64,000 nt of DNA from Sulfitobacter sp. S190 (GTDB lineage: Bacteria > Pseudomonadota > Alphaproteobacteria > Rhodobacterales > Rhodobacteraceae). The stretch's first letter is position 1. Each line of letters opens with the position of its first letter. Shown one piece after another: positions 8,705 to 16,828 of this stretch. Made by a program: the position numbers and the translations under genes. A model generated the notes under the pieces. That model did not search any database. It had not been told where the DNA came from and worked only from the letters and a program-made list of their open reading frames with translations. The stretch is taken from contig NZ_CP081120.1 in the NCBI RefSeq assembly GCF_025141935.1, positions 2,542,001 to 2,606,000 on the forward strand, read 5' to 3'.

Positions 8705-9127
8705 ATGCGCCGCGGCCTGGTCTCTGCCCTGCACTGGGGCGCGTTCTTTCTGGTGCTGACGATGGTCAAGGGCGGTGTGTCGCACCCGTGGGTTCTGGCG
8801 CTGTTTGTCGCACTCATCGCGGCATGGGGCGCGCTGACACTCCGGCGCGGGATGCAGGCGCGACCGGGCCCGAAACTCTCCGCCCCCCTGCGTCAGGCCT
8901 ACCCGTGGATGCACCGCGCCCTGCATCTGCTGCTGATCCTGACCGCCATCGCCATCGCCGCGCGTCTGGCAGGGCGCAGCCTCCCGCTGCTGGATGCCTG
9001 GACGCTGCTGTTGGTGACACTGGCGGCAGGCACCTTTCACGGACTTTTCCATGTCTGGCGGCACATGGCGCTTTACGACAACGCGCTGCACCTGATCACG
9101 CCGCGCTGGATGCACAAATGGCTCTGA
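8705..9127 (+). CDS. Four-helix b561-like membrane protein (first of tandem pair)
   Basis: A 140-residue inner-membrane protein with four predicted spans and histidines in the positions expected of a di-haem cytochrome b561-type bundle: LHWG in span 1, WMHRALHLLL in span 3 and FHGLFHVWRH in span 4. It shares a cytoplasmic-loop motif RPGPKL and the ending FHxWRHxxLxDNAL with the following gene, so the two are tandem paralogues. Starts 4 bases after the SPFH stop. Haem binding is inferred from His spacing only; a non-haem membrane protein is possible. Confidence 0.7.
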   Translation: MRRGLVSALHWGAFFLVLTMVKGGVSHPWVLALFVALIAAWGALTLRRGMQARPGPKLSAPLRQAYPWMHRALHLLLILTAIAIAARLAGRSLPLLDAWTLLLVTLAAGTFHGLFHVWRHMALYDNALHLITPRWMHKWL

Positions 9128-9690
9128 AACCATCCGCCCTGACGCGGCTGCGGGCGCGGCTGCCGCACCCGCGTACCCGGCTGAAATGGCTGCACGGCGT
9201 GATGATCCCGCTGTTTGCGTGGTTCGTGCTGGTGACCCCCGATATGGTGGTGCCGATGGGAAAAGGCTGGTTCGCGCTGCATTCAAATCTGGCGCTGGTG
9301 TTCGTGTCGCTGTGCCTGTTGTGGACGGCAGGTCTGATGCGGCGTGGGCTGGCCTCGCGGCCCGGACCCAAGCTGCAGGGCTGGGCCCGCAGGCTGCACC
9401 GGCCCTTGCACCTGACAATCATCTGGGGGCTGTTCGTGGTGGCCGTGGGCGGCTTTCTTCTGGGGCTCAGCTCGACCGTGATGTTGCGGGCGGGCACGTG
9501 GCTGCCCATCGCGCCACCGATGGGCTGGCGGGCGGCCAACGACCTGATCGGCACGCTGCACATCGCACAATTTTACCTGCTGGGCCTTGTGATCGTGGGG
9601 CATGCGGGGTTTCATATCTGGCGTCACGTCCGGCTGGGCGACAACGCGTTGCGCATCATGGCCCCCAAGGCGCTGCACCGCTTTTTGTGA
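9118..9690 (+). CDS. Cytochrome b561-like membrane protein (second of tandem pair)
   Basis: A 190-residue four-span protein with His residues in or next to the spans (KWLHGVM, FALHSNLAL, RPLHLTIIWGL, GHAGFHIWRH), consistent with cytochrome b/b6-type haem ligation. ATG 9118 overlaps the previous gene by 10 bases, and the frames share the motif RPGPKL and the FHIWRH...DNALRIM end. Compared with its neighbour it has a longer third-fourth loop. It probably moves electrons across or within the inner membrane, but the partner and substrate are not evident. Confidence 0.72.
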   Translation: MALKPSALTRLRARLPHPRTRLKWLHGVMIPLFAWFVLVTPDMVVPMGKGWFALHSNLALVFVSLCLLWTAGLMRRGLASRPGPKLQGWARRLHRPLHLTIIWGLFVVAVGGFLLGLSSTVMLRAGTWLPIAPPMGWRAANDLIGTLHIAQFYLLGLVIVGHAGFHIWRHVRLGDNALRIMAPKALHRFL

Positions 9691-9762
9691 CCGACCCCTT
9701 GACCGCCGCGACCGCGGCAACACCCTTGAACCCCGACACCGGCCCATCGCCAAGGATCCGCT

Positions 9763-10875
9763 TTGCCCGCTTCTGCCCCCCCCACCACCATTCTGCAAGA
9801 ACACCGGTTTCCCTGTGACACCTGCGGCTCTGACCTGCGCTATGATCCGCAAACGGGCCACCTGCAATGCGACCACTGCGGCAATACCCAAACCATCGCA
9901 AGCCCCTGGGCCGCCCCCCACCAGATCGCCGAAATCGACCTGCGCCGCGGGCTGGCCAAAGATCTCGCACTGGCCGAAATGGAAGAGACCCGCGTCAGCA
10001 AATGCCCCAACTGCGCGGCCGAGGTGGAATTCGACCCCGACAGCCAATCCACCGAATGCCCCTTTTGCGCCACGCCGGTCGTCATCGACAGCGGGGTGCA
10101 CCGGCACATCAAGCCACGCGGCGTGATGCCCTTCGGCCTGCCCGAAGAAACCGCGCGCGCGGCCATGAACGACTGGCTGGGGGGCCTGTGGTTCGCGCCC
10201 AACGGTCTGCAACAATACGCCCGCAAAGGCCGCCGGATGGAAGGGATATACGTCCCCTACTGGACCTTCGATGCCCAGACCGATACCCGCTACCGCGGCG
10301 AACGCGGCACGGTCTACTACGAAACCCGCACCGTCATGCGCGATGGCAAACGCCAGCAGGTGCGCGTGCCCAAAGTGCGCTGGCGGGGCGTATCGGGACG
10401 CGTTTCGCGGTTCTTCGACGATGTGCTGGTGCTGGCCTCCCGCTCGCTGCCCAAACGCTACACCGATGCGCTGGGGCCGTGGGACATGGCCGATCTGTCG
10501 CCCTATGCGCCCGAATACCTCGCCGGATTTCGCGCCGAAGGCTACACCGTGGGGCTCGAAGAGGGCTTTGACGAGGCCAAGGTCCACATGGATGCGATGA
10601 TCCGGCGTGACGTCACCTTTGACATCGGCGGCGACCGCCAGCGCATCCACGCGATGGATGTGGACATGTCCGCCATGACCTTCAAACACGTGCTGCTGCC
10701 GGTCTGGCTCGCGGCGTACAAGTACCGTGGCAAAAGCTACCGCTTCGTGGTGAACGGCCAATCCGGGCGCGTGCAGGGCGAACGCCCGTTCTCGGCCATC
10801 AAGATAACGCTGGCGGTGATCGCCGGCCTGATCCTCGCCGCCATCGCCGGCTATATCTACGCAGTGAACCAATGA
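9763..10875 (+). CDS. Double zinc-ribbon membrane-anchored protein
   Basis: A 370-residue protein with two N-terminal zinc ribbons (Cys18/21 with Cys36/39; Cys81/84 with Cys99/102), a central beta-rich region (residues 115-340) and a single C-terminal span (about 345-365, IKITLAVIAGLILAAIAGYI). It is often annotated as TFIIB-type zinc finger or primosomal-protein-N'-like, but no helicase motifs are present. Bacillus YdjG/YdjH, partners of the SPFH protein YdjI, have a comparable ribbon-plus-span design. The start is TTG 9763 preceded by AAGGA; it is 72 bases after the b561-like gene. Confidence 0.75.
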   Translation: MPASAPPTTILQEHRFPCDTCGSDLRYDPQTGHLQCDHCGNTQTIASPWAAPHQIAEIDLRRGLAKDLALAEMEETRVSKCPNCAAEVEFDPDSQSTECPFCATPVVIDSGVHRHIKPRGVMPFGLPEETARAAMNDWLGGLWFAPNGLQQYARKGRRMEGIYVPYWTFDAQTDTRYRGERGTVYYETRTVMRDGKRQQVRVPKVRWRGVSGRVSRFFDDVLVLASRSLPKRYTDALGPWDMADLSPYAPEYLAGFRAEGYTVGLEEGFDEAKVHMDAMIRRDVTFDIGGDRQRIHAMDVDMSAMTFKHVLLPVWLAAYKYRGKSYRFVVNGQSGRVQGERPFSAIKITLAVIAGLILAAIAGYIYAVNQ

Positions 10876-11549
10876 CCCAGCTTGATACCTTGTACCAGAT
10901 CATGACCGCCCGCCATTCGTGCCGCGCCTTCCGGCCCGATCCCGTCTCCCGGACGGTGCTCCAACAGATCGTGCAGACCGCACAGCGCGCCCCGTCGTGG
11001 TGCAACGCGCAGCCGTGGCGGTTGAGCCTGACCGAAGCGGAGGGCACCGAGCGGTTGCGCCGCAAACTCGCGGCCGCCGCCGCCGAAGGCACCCCGCCGA
11101 CCCCCGATCTCGACTGGCCCACAGGCTACAGCGGCGCGTACGCCGAACGGCGGCGCACCTGCGGCTTTCAGCTCTACGAGGCGGTGGGCATTGACCGGTC
11201 GGACCGGGCCGGACGACAGGCCCAGATGCTGCGCAACTACGCGCTGTTCGATGCGCCCCACGTGGCCATCGTGCACAGCCCCGCCGAGCTTGGCCCCTAC
11301 GGCGCGATGGATTGCGGCGGCTTTGTCACCGCCTTCACACTCGCGGCCACGGCGGCGGGTGTGGCGAGCATCCCGCAAGCCGCGATCGCCGCCTACGCGC
11401 CGCTCTTGCGTACCGAGCTGGGCATCGGCGACGACCGCCTGATCCTTTGCGCCATCTCGCTGGGCTACGCCGATACCGACCACCCCGCCAACGGCTTTCG
11501 GACCCACCGCGCCGATCCCGCCGATGTCGTCGATTGGGTCACCGCATGA
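10872..11549 (+). CDS. Nitroreductase-family flavoprotein
   Basis: A 225-residue FMN-dependent oxidoreductase fold. The N-terminus [15 protein letters not shown] and [12 protein letters not shown] are the FMN-phosphate and ring-contacting motifs of the family; [13 protein letters not shown] and the final ISLGYAD complete it. The physiological substrate (nitroaromatic, quinone or other) cannot be told. ATG 10872 overlaps the zinc-ribbon stop (ATGA), so it is translationally coupled to the preceding stress-type genes, and it is coupled in the same way to dtd. Confidence 0.88.
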   Translation: MTQLDTLYQIMTARHSCRAFRPDPVSRTVLQQIVQTAQRAPSWCNAQPWRLSLTEAEGTERLRRKLAAAAAEGTPPTPDLDWPTGYSGAYAERRRTCGFQLYEAVGIDRSDRAGRQAQMLRNYALFDAPHVAIVHSPAELGPYGAMDCGGFVTAFTLAATAAGVASIPQAAIAAYAPLLRTELGIGDDRLILCAISLGYADTDHPANGFRTHRADPADVVDWVTA

Positions 11550-11992
11550 GGGCGGTGATCCAACGCGCGGGCGCGGCAAGCGTCACGGTCGGGGGCCGCG
11601 TCATCGGTGAAATCGACGCCGGTCTGGTCATTCTCGTCTGCGCCATGCCCGGTGACGACACTGCCACCGCCGAGGCTTTGGCGCTCAAGATTTCCAAACT
11701 GCGGCTGTTCAAGGACGACGCGGGCAAGATGAACCTGAGCCTTGCACAAACCGGCGGCAGCGCGCTGGTGGTCAGCCAGTTCACCCTTGCCGCCGATACC
11801 TCCCGCGGCAACCGTCCGGGGTTTTCCGGTGCAGCCAAACCCGACGTGGCCAAGGCGCTTTACCTGCACTTTGCCGCCCACCTCGAAACACTGGGCGTGC
11901 CGGTGGCCACGGGCGAATTCGGCGCGGACATGTCGGTGGCACTGGTCAACGACGGGCCGGTGACCATCTGGCTCGACACTGACGCGCCCTAG
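11546..11992 (+). CDS. dtd: D-aminoacyl-tRNA deacylase
   Basis: Cytoplasmic proofreading enzyme that removes D-amino acids from tRNA. Family motifs are present: [15 protein letters not shown] at the start, [17 protein letters not shown] in the middle, and VNDGPVT with the cross-subunit Gly-cisPro near the end. Length 148 aa is typical. ATG 11546 overlaps the nitroreductase stop (ATGA). Its TAG stop and the stop of the convergent HlyD gene share one palindromic CTAG. Confidence 0.95.
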   Translation: MRAVIQRAGAASVTVGGRVIGEIDAGLVILVCAMPGDDTATAEALALKISKLRLFKDDAGKMNLSLAQTGGSALVVSQFTLAADTSRGNRPGFSGAAKPDVAKALYLHFAAHLETLGVPVATGEFGADMSVALVNDGPVTIWLDTDAP

Positions 11993-13182
11993 GGTTCGCG
12001 GAACGCTTCCTTGGATTTGTAGAGCGGCTTCATCAGGTATTGCAGCACCGTCTTGGACCCGGTGTGCAGCTCGACCGAGGCCTGCATGCCGGGGCGAATT
12101 TCCAGCGACGCCTGCCGCGCGCTCAGATTGTCGGTATCCACCGCCAGCGTCACCTTGTAGTGCGGATCGCCATCGGGGTCACGGGCGCGGTCGTCCTTGA
12201 ACGTATCGGCCGAAATCAGCTTCACCTCACCGCTCAGGCTGCCGAATATCGTGTAGTCATAGGCCGACAGCTTGACCGTCGCGGTCTGTCCGGGGCGCAC
12301 ACCGGCAATGTCCTCGGGCCGGATGCGCGCCTCGACAAACAGCTCTTCGTCGAGCGGGATGATCTGCAATATCTCCTCGCCGGGGCGCACGACGCCGCCA
12401 ATGGTGGTCACACTCAGGTTGTTGACGATGCCGCGCATGGGGCTGCGCAGAACCGTGCGGTTCAACTGGTCGGTGCTGGCCTTGAGGTTCTGGCGCAGGG
12501 TCGCGAGTTCCTTGAGCACATCCGAATACTCCTGCGCGCGGTCCAGCTCGGTGCGGGTCACGACCTCGTCGTATTTTATCTTGGCATCGGCATAGGCCTT
12601 GCGCGCGCGCGTCGCCTCGATCAGCGAGACGATCTTGTTCTTGAGCAACCGCTCCAGAAGGTCGCGCTCGGTGGCGGCCTGCGCCAGCACCTGCCGCGCG
12701 CCCTCCACGCTCGACACGAAATCCGACTGGCGGGCCTGCAAGAGTGCGGCCTCCGATGCCACGATGTCGGGCGTCCGGCGCGCCCACTGGTCCGGCACGT
12801 CAAACGTGTGGTTGCCGTCGATCTCCGCCTCCAGCCGCAGCCGGCGGATTTCAAAGGCGCTGATCTGGTCCTGCAAGTCATCGACCGACGACTGGAACTG
12901 CGTCCCGTGCAGCCGCGCCAGCACCGCACCGCTTTCGACAACATCGCCCTCGCCCACGGCCAGCTCCGCCAGAATACCCCCTTCGAGGTTCTGGATGATC
13001 TGCGGGCGCGAACTGGATATCATCGACCCTTCGGCCCGCACGATCTCGTCGACCCAAGCAAAAGCCGCCCACAGCACGAAAACCAGAACCGCCGCTCCGG
13101 ACAGCCAGACCACCATCGACGGGCCGCGCATCTGGCGCGCCAGATGGGCATCCATGTCGGTTTCTTGCGGCGTGGCCGTCAT
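11989..13182 (-). CDS. HlyD-family type I secretion periplasmic adaptor
   Basis: Membrane-fusion protein (397 aa) bridging an inner-membrane ABC exporter and TolC. One span near residues 24-46 ([21 protein letters not shown]), a lipoyl/barrel half-motif ([21 protein letters not shown]), a long coiled-coil hairpin (residues 105-260), the second half ([21 protein letters not shown]) and a C-terminal beta-barrel. It overlaps the ABC exporter start by 4 bases (ATGA), giving an exporter-adaptor unit downstream of tolC and the adhesin on the minus strand. It is LapC-like by context. Confidence 0.9.
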   Translation of the reverse strand: MTATPQETDMDAHLARQMRGPSMVVWLSGAAVLVFVLWAAFAWVDEIVRAEGSMISSSRPQIIQNLEGGILAELAVGEGDVVESGAVLARLHGTQFQSSVDDLQDQISAFEIRRLRLEAEIDGNHTFDVPDQWARRTPDIVASEAALLQARQSDFVSSVEGARQVLAQAATERDLLERLLKNKIVSLIEATRARKAYADAKIKYDEVVTRTELDRAQEYSDVLKELATLRQNLKASTDQLNRTVLRSPMRGIVNNLSVTTIGGVVRPGEEILQIIPLDEELFVEARIRPEDIAGVRPGQTATVKLSAYDYTIFGSLSGEVKLISADTFKDDRARDPDGDPHYKVTLAVDTDNLSARQASLEIRPGMQASVELHTGSKTVLQYLMKPLYKSKEAFREP

Positions 13183-15401
13183 GCGGCGCCCTCCTTGATG
13201 GTGTTGAGATGGGCCAGCACCTGATCCTTCGGCCCGTCCACGCTCAGCCGTCCGTTGGCCAGCACCAGCGTGCGGTCCGTCAGGCCGAGGATTGGCGCGC
13301 GGTGGGTGGCAATCACCGCCGTGCGGCCCGCCATCCAGGTCTCCAACCTGCCGACAAGCGCGCGCTCCAGCGTCTGGTCCAGCGCGGCCGTCGGTTCATC
13401 CAGCAAACAGATCTTGGGGTCCTGCAGCCACAACCGCGCCCAGCCGATGGACTGGCGCTGCCCGATCGACAACCCCTGCCCCGCGTCCAGTATCTCCAGA
13501 TCGAGCCCTCGCGGGTGGTTCCTGACAAAATCGCCAAGCCCCGCGAAATCAAGCGCCGCCATCAACCGGTCGTCGTCGCGCTCCAGCATCGTGAGGTTGA
13601 GATTGTCGCGCAGCGTACCGGCAAAAAGCCGCACGTCCTGACCCAGATACCCGATCAACCGGCGCAGATCGCGCGGCTCGATCTGACCCATCTCGGTGCC
13701 GTCGATCAACACCCGTCCGGTCGTGGGCGCATAAAGGCCCGACATCAGCTTCAAAAGCGACGACTTGCCCGACCCGTTGGCCCCCAGAACCGCGATCCGC
13801 TGGCCGGGTAACACGTTGATCCCCGGCAGATCGAGCGTCGGTGCCCCCTCTTCGATATAGCGGAACGTGACATCGCGCAGCTCGAACCGGCCGCTCAACT
13901 GGTCACGCCGCAAATAACTGCGCTCGGGGTCGGCATCCTGCGCCGCACCGGCCACATGCTCCAACCCGTCCAGCGCGGATTTCACGTTGCCCCAGCGCGC
14001 CATCGTGCCGGCCAGCTGTGTCAGCGGAGCCAGCGTGCGGCTGGTCAAAATCCCCGTCGCGATGATGGAGCCGACGGTAAACTGCCCCGCAAACACCAGA
14101 TAAGTTCCCATGATCACGGCCGCGACATAGGTCGCCTGCTGCACGCCCTGGCTCCAGAACGTCAGGGCCGAGGCCAGCTTGCGCTGCTGGGAAGACTTGA
14201 CCGCCGACAGGGTCGTCAGCTCGTGCCAAAGCCGCGCCACACGGTCCTCGCCGCGCTGGGTCTTGATCGTGTCCAGCTCGAAGATCGCCTCGTGCAGCAG
14301 GCGCGAGGATTTGGCATTGGCGCCCTGCGTTTCCTGCGTCAGGCGGATCATCCGGCGCTGCATGAAGAACCCCGGCACCACCATCAGCACCCCGCCCAGC
14401 ACCAGCACCCACACCACATTGCCTGCAATCGACGCCACCAGCGCCAGAAAGACAAAGATGAACGGAATATCTGCCAGCGTACCGATGGTCGAGGCGGTGA
14501 AAAATTCGCGCACACTGGAGAATTCGCGCATCGACGAAAAAAGATCCGACGGCGACTGCGTCCGCCGGTCGCTGCGCATGCCCAGAATGCGCCGCATCAG
14601 GATCTCGAGCACCGACAGTTCGATCTGGCGGCCCGCGCCATCCATCAGCTGCGCGCGCGCCACCTTGATGAACGCCTCCATCAGCAGCGCCAGACCGGCC
14701 CCCGCCGCCAGCACCCAAAGCGTCGCTTCGGACTGGTGCGGGATCACCCGGTCATAAACCTGTAGCGAAAACAGCGCGACCGCCACGGCCAGCAGGTTCG
14801 CCACGAAAGACCCCAGCGCCACTTCGGCCAGCTGGCGACGGAAGCGACCGAATTGACCCCAGAACCAGTGCTGCGGTTTTTGCGCGGTCTTGTGCAGGGC
14901 CGCAACCGTGTCGATGGGCATCTCGGCCCGCACGGCCAGCCCGCCAAAGAACGGCGCAAAATCGGCCAGCGGCACCAGCGCGCGGTTGTCGGGACAGGTG
15001 GTGTCATAGACCACCAGGTCGTCGCGGTTGCGCCCTATGACCAACAGCAACTGCCCCGACGACATATACAAAAGCGCCGGCAGCGCCTGATGGGCCAGAT
15101 CGGTATCGGCCTGCAAGGTGACCACCAGACCCGCCTGCCGCAACAGCGTGGCAATGACCTGCGCCTCTTGCGCCTTGTCGCCCTGCGCGGGCAGACGCTG
15201 CTGCATGGTTTCGGCCACGTCGGTCTGCGCAATGCCCATGCCGAGCAGGCTGGCATAGGTCGCCACCAGACCCGCGCGCGCGCCAACCCGTGCGGCGTGG
15301 TCGTCCACCGCTACGGGCGTCTGCGGCGCGACCGCCGCCTCGATCCTGGCGCGGTTGCCGTTGACGATGGTCAGGGTGAAAGGCTTGGCTGCGGCACTCA
15401 C
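13179..15401 (-). CDS. Type I secretion ABC exporter (LapB-like)
   Basis: A 740-residue permease-ATPase. Residues 30-180 are a C39-peptidase-like domain lacking the catalytic Cys of bacteriocin exporters, then six spans (about 195-470), then the nucleotide-binding domain with Walker A GANGSGKSS, Walker B ICLLDEPTAALD and H-loop ATHR. The signature reads LSIGQ instead of LSGGQ, a notable change. A peptidase-like domain without Cys is the hallmark of exporters of RTX/LapA-type proteins. It is coupled to HlyD (ATGA) and lies 2 bases after the TolC-like gene, supporting secretion of the adjacent adhesin. Confidence 0.9.
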   Translation of the reverse strand: MSAAAKPFTLTIVNGNRARIEAAVAPQTPVAVDDHAARVGARAGLVATYASLLGMGIAQTDVAETMQQRLPAQGDKAQEAQVIATLLRQAGLVVTLQADTDLAHQALPALLYMSSGQLLLVIGRNRDDLVVYDTTCPDNRALVPLADFAPFFGGLAVRAEMPIDTVAALHKTAQKPQHWFWGQFGRFRRQLAEVALGSFVANLLAVAVALFSLQVYDRVIPHQSEATLWVLAAGAGLALLMEAFIKVARAQLMDGAGRQIELSVLEILMRRILGMRSDRRTQSPSDLFSSMREFSSVREFFTASTIGTLADIPFIFVFLALVASIAGNVVWVLVLGGVLMVVPGFFMQRRMIRLTQETQGANAKSSRLLHEAIFELDTIKTQRGEDRVARLWHELTTLSAVKSSQQRKLASALTFWSQGVQQATYVAAVIMGTYLVFAGQFTVGSIIATGILTSRTLAPLTQLAGTMARWGNVKSALDGLEHVAGAAQDADPERSYLRRDQLSGRFELRDVTFRYIEEGAPTLDLPGINVLPGQRIAVLGANGSGKSSLLKLMSGLYAPTTGRVLIDGTEMGQIEPRDLRRLIGYLGQDVRLFAGTLRDNLNLTMLERDDDRLMAALDFAGLGDFVRNHPRGLDLEILDAGQGLSIGQRQSIGWARLWLQDPKICLLDEPTAALDQTLERALVGRLETWMAGRTAVIATHRAPILGLTDRTLVLANGRLSVDGPKDQVLAHLNTIKEGAA

Positions 15402-15403
15402 GA

Positions 15404-16720
15404 TCAGATCTTGCTCCCGTCCGCCAGAACGCCGAGGATTTCGGCCATCTGAGTGCGCAGGCGGACCGCTTCGAATGTCAGGCGCACTTCGTCCTCCTGC
15501 TGGCGGGCAAACGTCTCATAGACCCCCACCACATCCATCACCTGCCGCTGTCCGGCGTCATATTGCTGCTGGAACAGATCGAGGTTCCGTTTCGCCTGCG
15601 CCGTCAGCTGCGCGGCCTCGTCGGCCTGCCGCTGTGTCGCGGCGATCTGCCCGTCGAGCCTGCGCAGCGTGCGGTTGGCATCCTCGTCGGCCTGCGCGAC
15701 CTTGCGGCCCGCCGCCTCTGCCGTGGCCTCGATCGCGCGCAGCCGGTCCGCCGTGCCCAGCCCCAACAGGCTGTCCGACTTGACCTGCACGCCAAAATTG
15801 CTGTCATCCCCGACGATGCCCCCCGCCGACAGACCCGGCAGCTGGCCGGCACGCTCGACTTTCGCCGCGGCAATGGCCCGTGTCTTTTCCGCCTCGGCCC
15901 GCGTCACGCTCAGCGGTTGGGCCAGATCGGCGCGCACCGGCACCGGCCCCAGCGGGCCAAACTGCGTCACGTCGCCCACCGCCATCGCGCCCAGTTCGGC
16001 CAGCGCGGTCTGCGCGGCCTCTGCGCTGGCGGTCTCGCGGGACCGGATCTCGGCCAGTTTTTGTCGCAGGATGTGCAAGTCGGACATGTCCGATACTCCG
16101 CCCTGCACCCGCTGGGTCATGATCCACTCGAAATGCTGCATATCCTTGAAGGTCTGGCGGGCCAGCGCATGGCGCGCCCGCGCCTCGGCGGCATCGGTAT
16201 ACAGATCCAGCCCCTGCCGGACCCGCGCATTGGTGTCTGCCGCCAGTGCCACGGCGGCCACCTCGACATCCGCCACCGCAAAGGCGCGCTCGCCCTTCTT
16301 GCGGCCGTTGTCATAGATCACCTGCTCGACCACGATGTTGGTTACCACGGTTCTGAGCGAGGTCAGGCTGACCTGCGGGCCGATCTGCGGCAGCCAGTTC
16401 TTCGACGCGGCCTGCGCCCGCAACTGCGCCGCGCGCAAATCGCTTTCCGCCGCGCGGGCGTTGGCCGCCAGAACGGCCGTGGCCACACGGTCCGACGCGC
16501 TGCCTTCGGGCAGCACCGACCGGCGCGCCTGTAAATTCTGGATGATCACGCTTTGCGCATTGAGCTTTTCGGCATGGGTCGGCTTGGGCGCATCAAGCGT
16601 GTCGGCCGGGCGCATGCGGGCCACGAAATCCTGCGCGCCGCCCCCCGCATCCGATAGACACCCTGCAAGGCCCAGCGCCGCGGCGCACAGCCCTGCTGTC
16701 CTTGTTACACACTGCCCCAT
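15404..16720 (-). CDS. TolC-family outer-membrane channel, predicted lipoprotein
   Basis: A 438-residue outer-membrane efflux protein with the repeat architecture of TolC: long helices with QLRAQAASKNWLPQIG and QVSLTS in the first half, and RNLDLFQQQYDAGQRQVMDVVGVYETFARQQ in the second. The leader ends LGLAGC, so Cys21 is a probable lipobox Cys. It lies between the adhesin and the ABC exporter on the minus strand. By context it is the LapE-like exit duct for the adhesin. Confidence 0.88.
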   Translation of the reverse strand: MGQCVTRTAGLCAAALGLAGCLSDAGGGAQDFVARMRPADTLDAPKPTHAEKLNAQSVIIQNLQARRSVLPEGSASDRVATAVLAANARAAESDLRAAQLRAQAASKNWLPQIGPQVSLTSLRTVVTNIVVEQVIYDNGRKKGERAFAVADVEVAAVALAADTNARVRQGLDLYTDAAEARARHALARQTFKDMQHFEWIMTQRVQGGVSDMSDLHILRQKLAEIRSRETASAEAAQTALAELGAMAVGDVTQFGPLGPVPVRADLAQPLSVTRAEAEKTRAIAAAKVERAGQLPGLSAGGIVGDDSNFGVQVKSDSLLGLGTADRLRAIEATAEAAGRKVAQADEDANRTLRRLDGQIAATQRQADEAAQLTAQAKRNLDLFQQQYDAGQRQVMDVVGVYETFARQQEDEVRLTFEAVRLRTQMAEILGVLADGSKI

Positions 16721-16802
16721 ATCCTGCCCTTAACGTGCCGGTATTTCATTTGCCTGCCTGTGGTGCGGCGATGATTGAGCCCCGCCGCATCCACCTGTCC
16801 TG

Positions 16803-16820
16803 CCCCCGCCGACGCGGGGG
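16803..16820 (-). terminator. GC-rich hairpin after the adhesin gene
   Basis: A perfect 7-bp stem (CCCCCGC / GCGGGGG) with a 4-base loop, 8 bases past the adhesin stop codon on the minus strand. No run of T follows it in that direction, so it is more likely an mRNA 3'-end stabiliser or a partial terminator that lowers tolC/ABC expression relative to the adhesin than a full intrinsic terminator. Confidence 0.4.
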
Positions 16821-16828
16821 ACCGGCCC

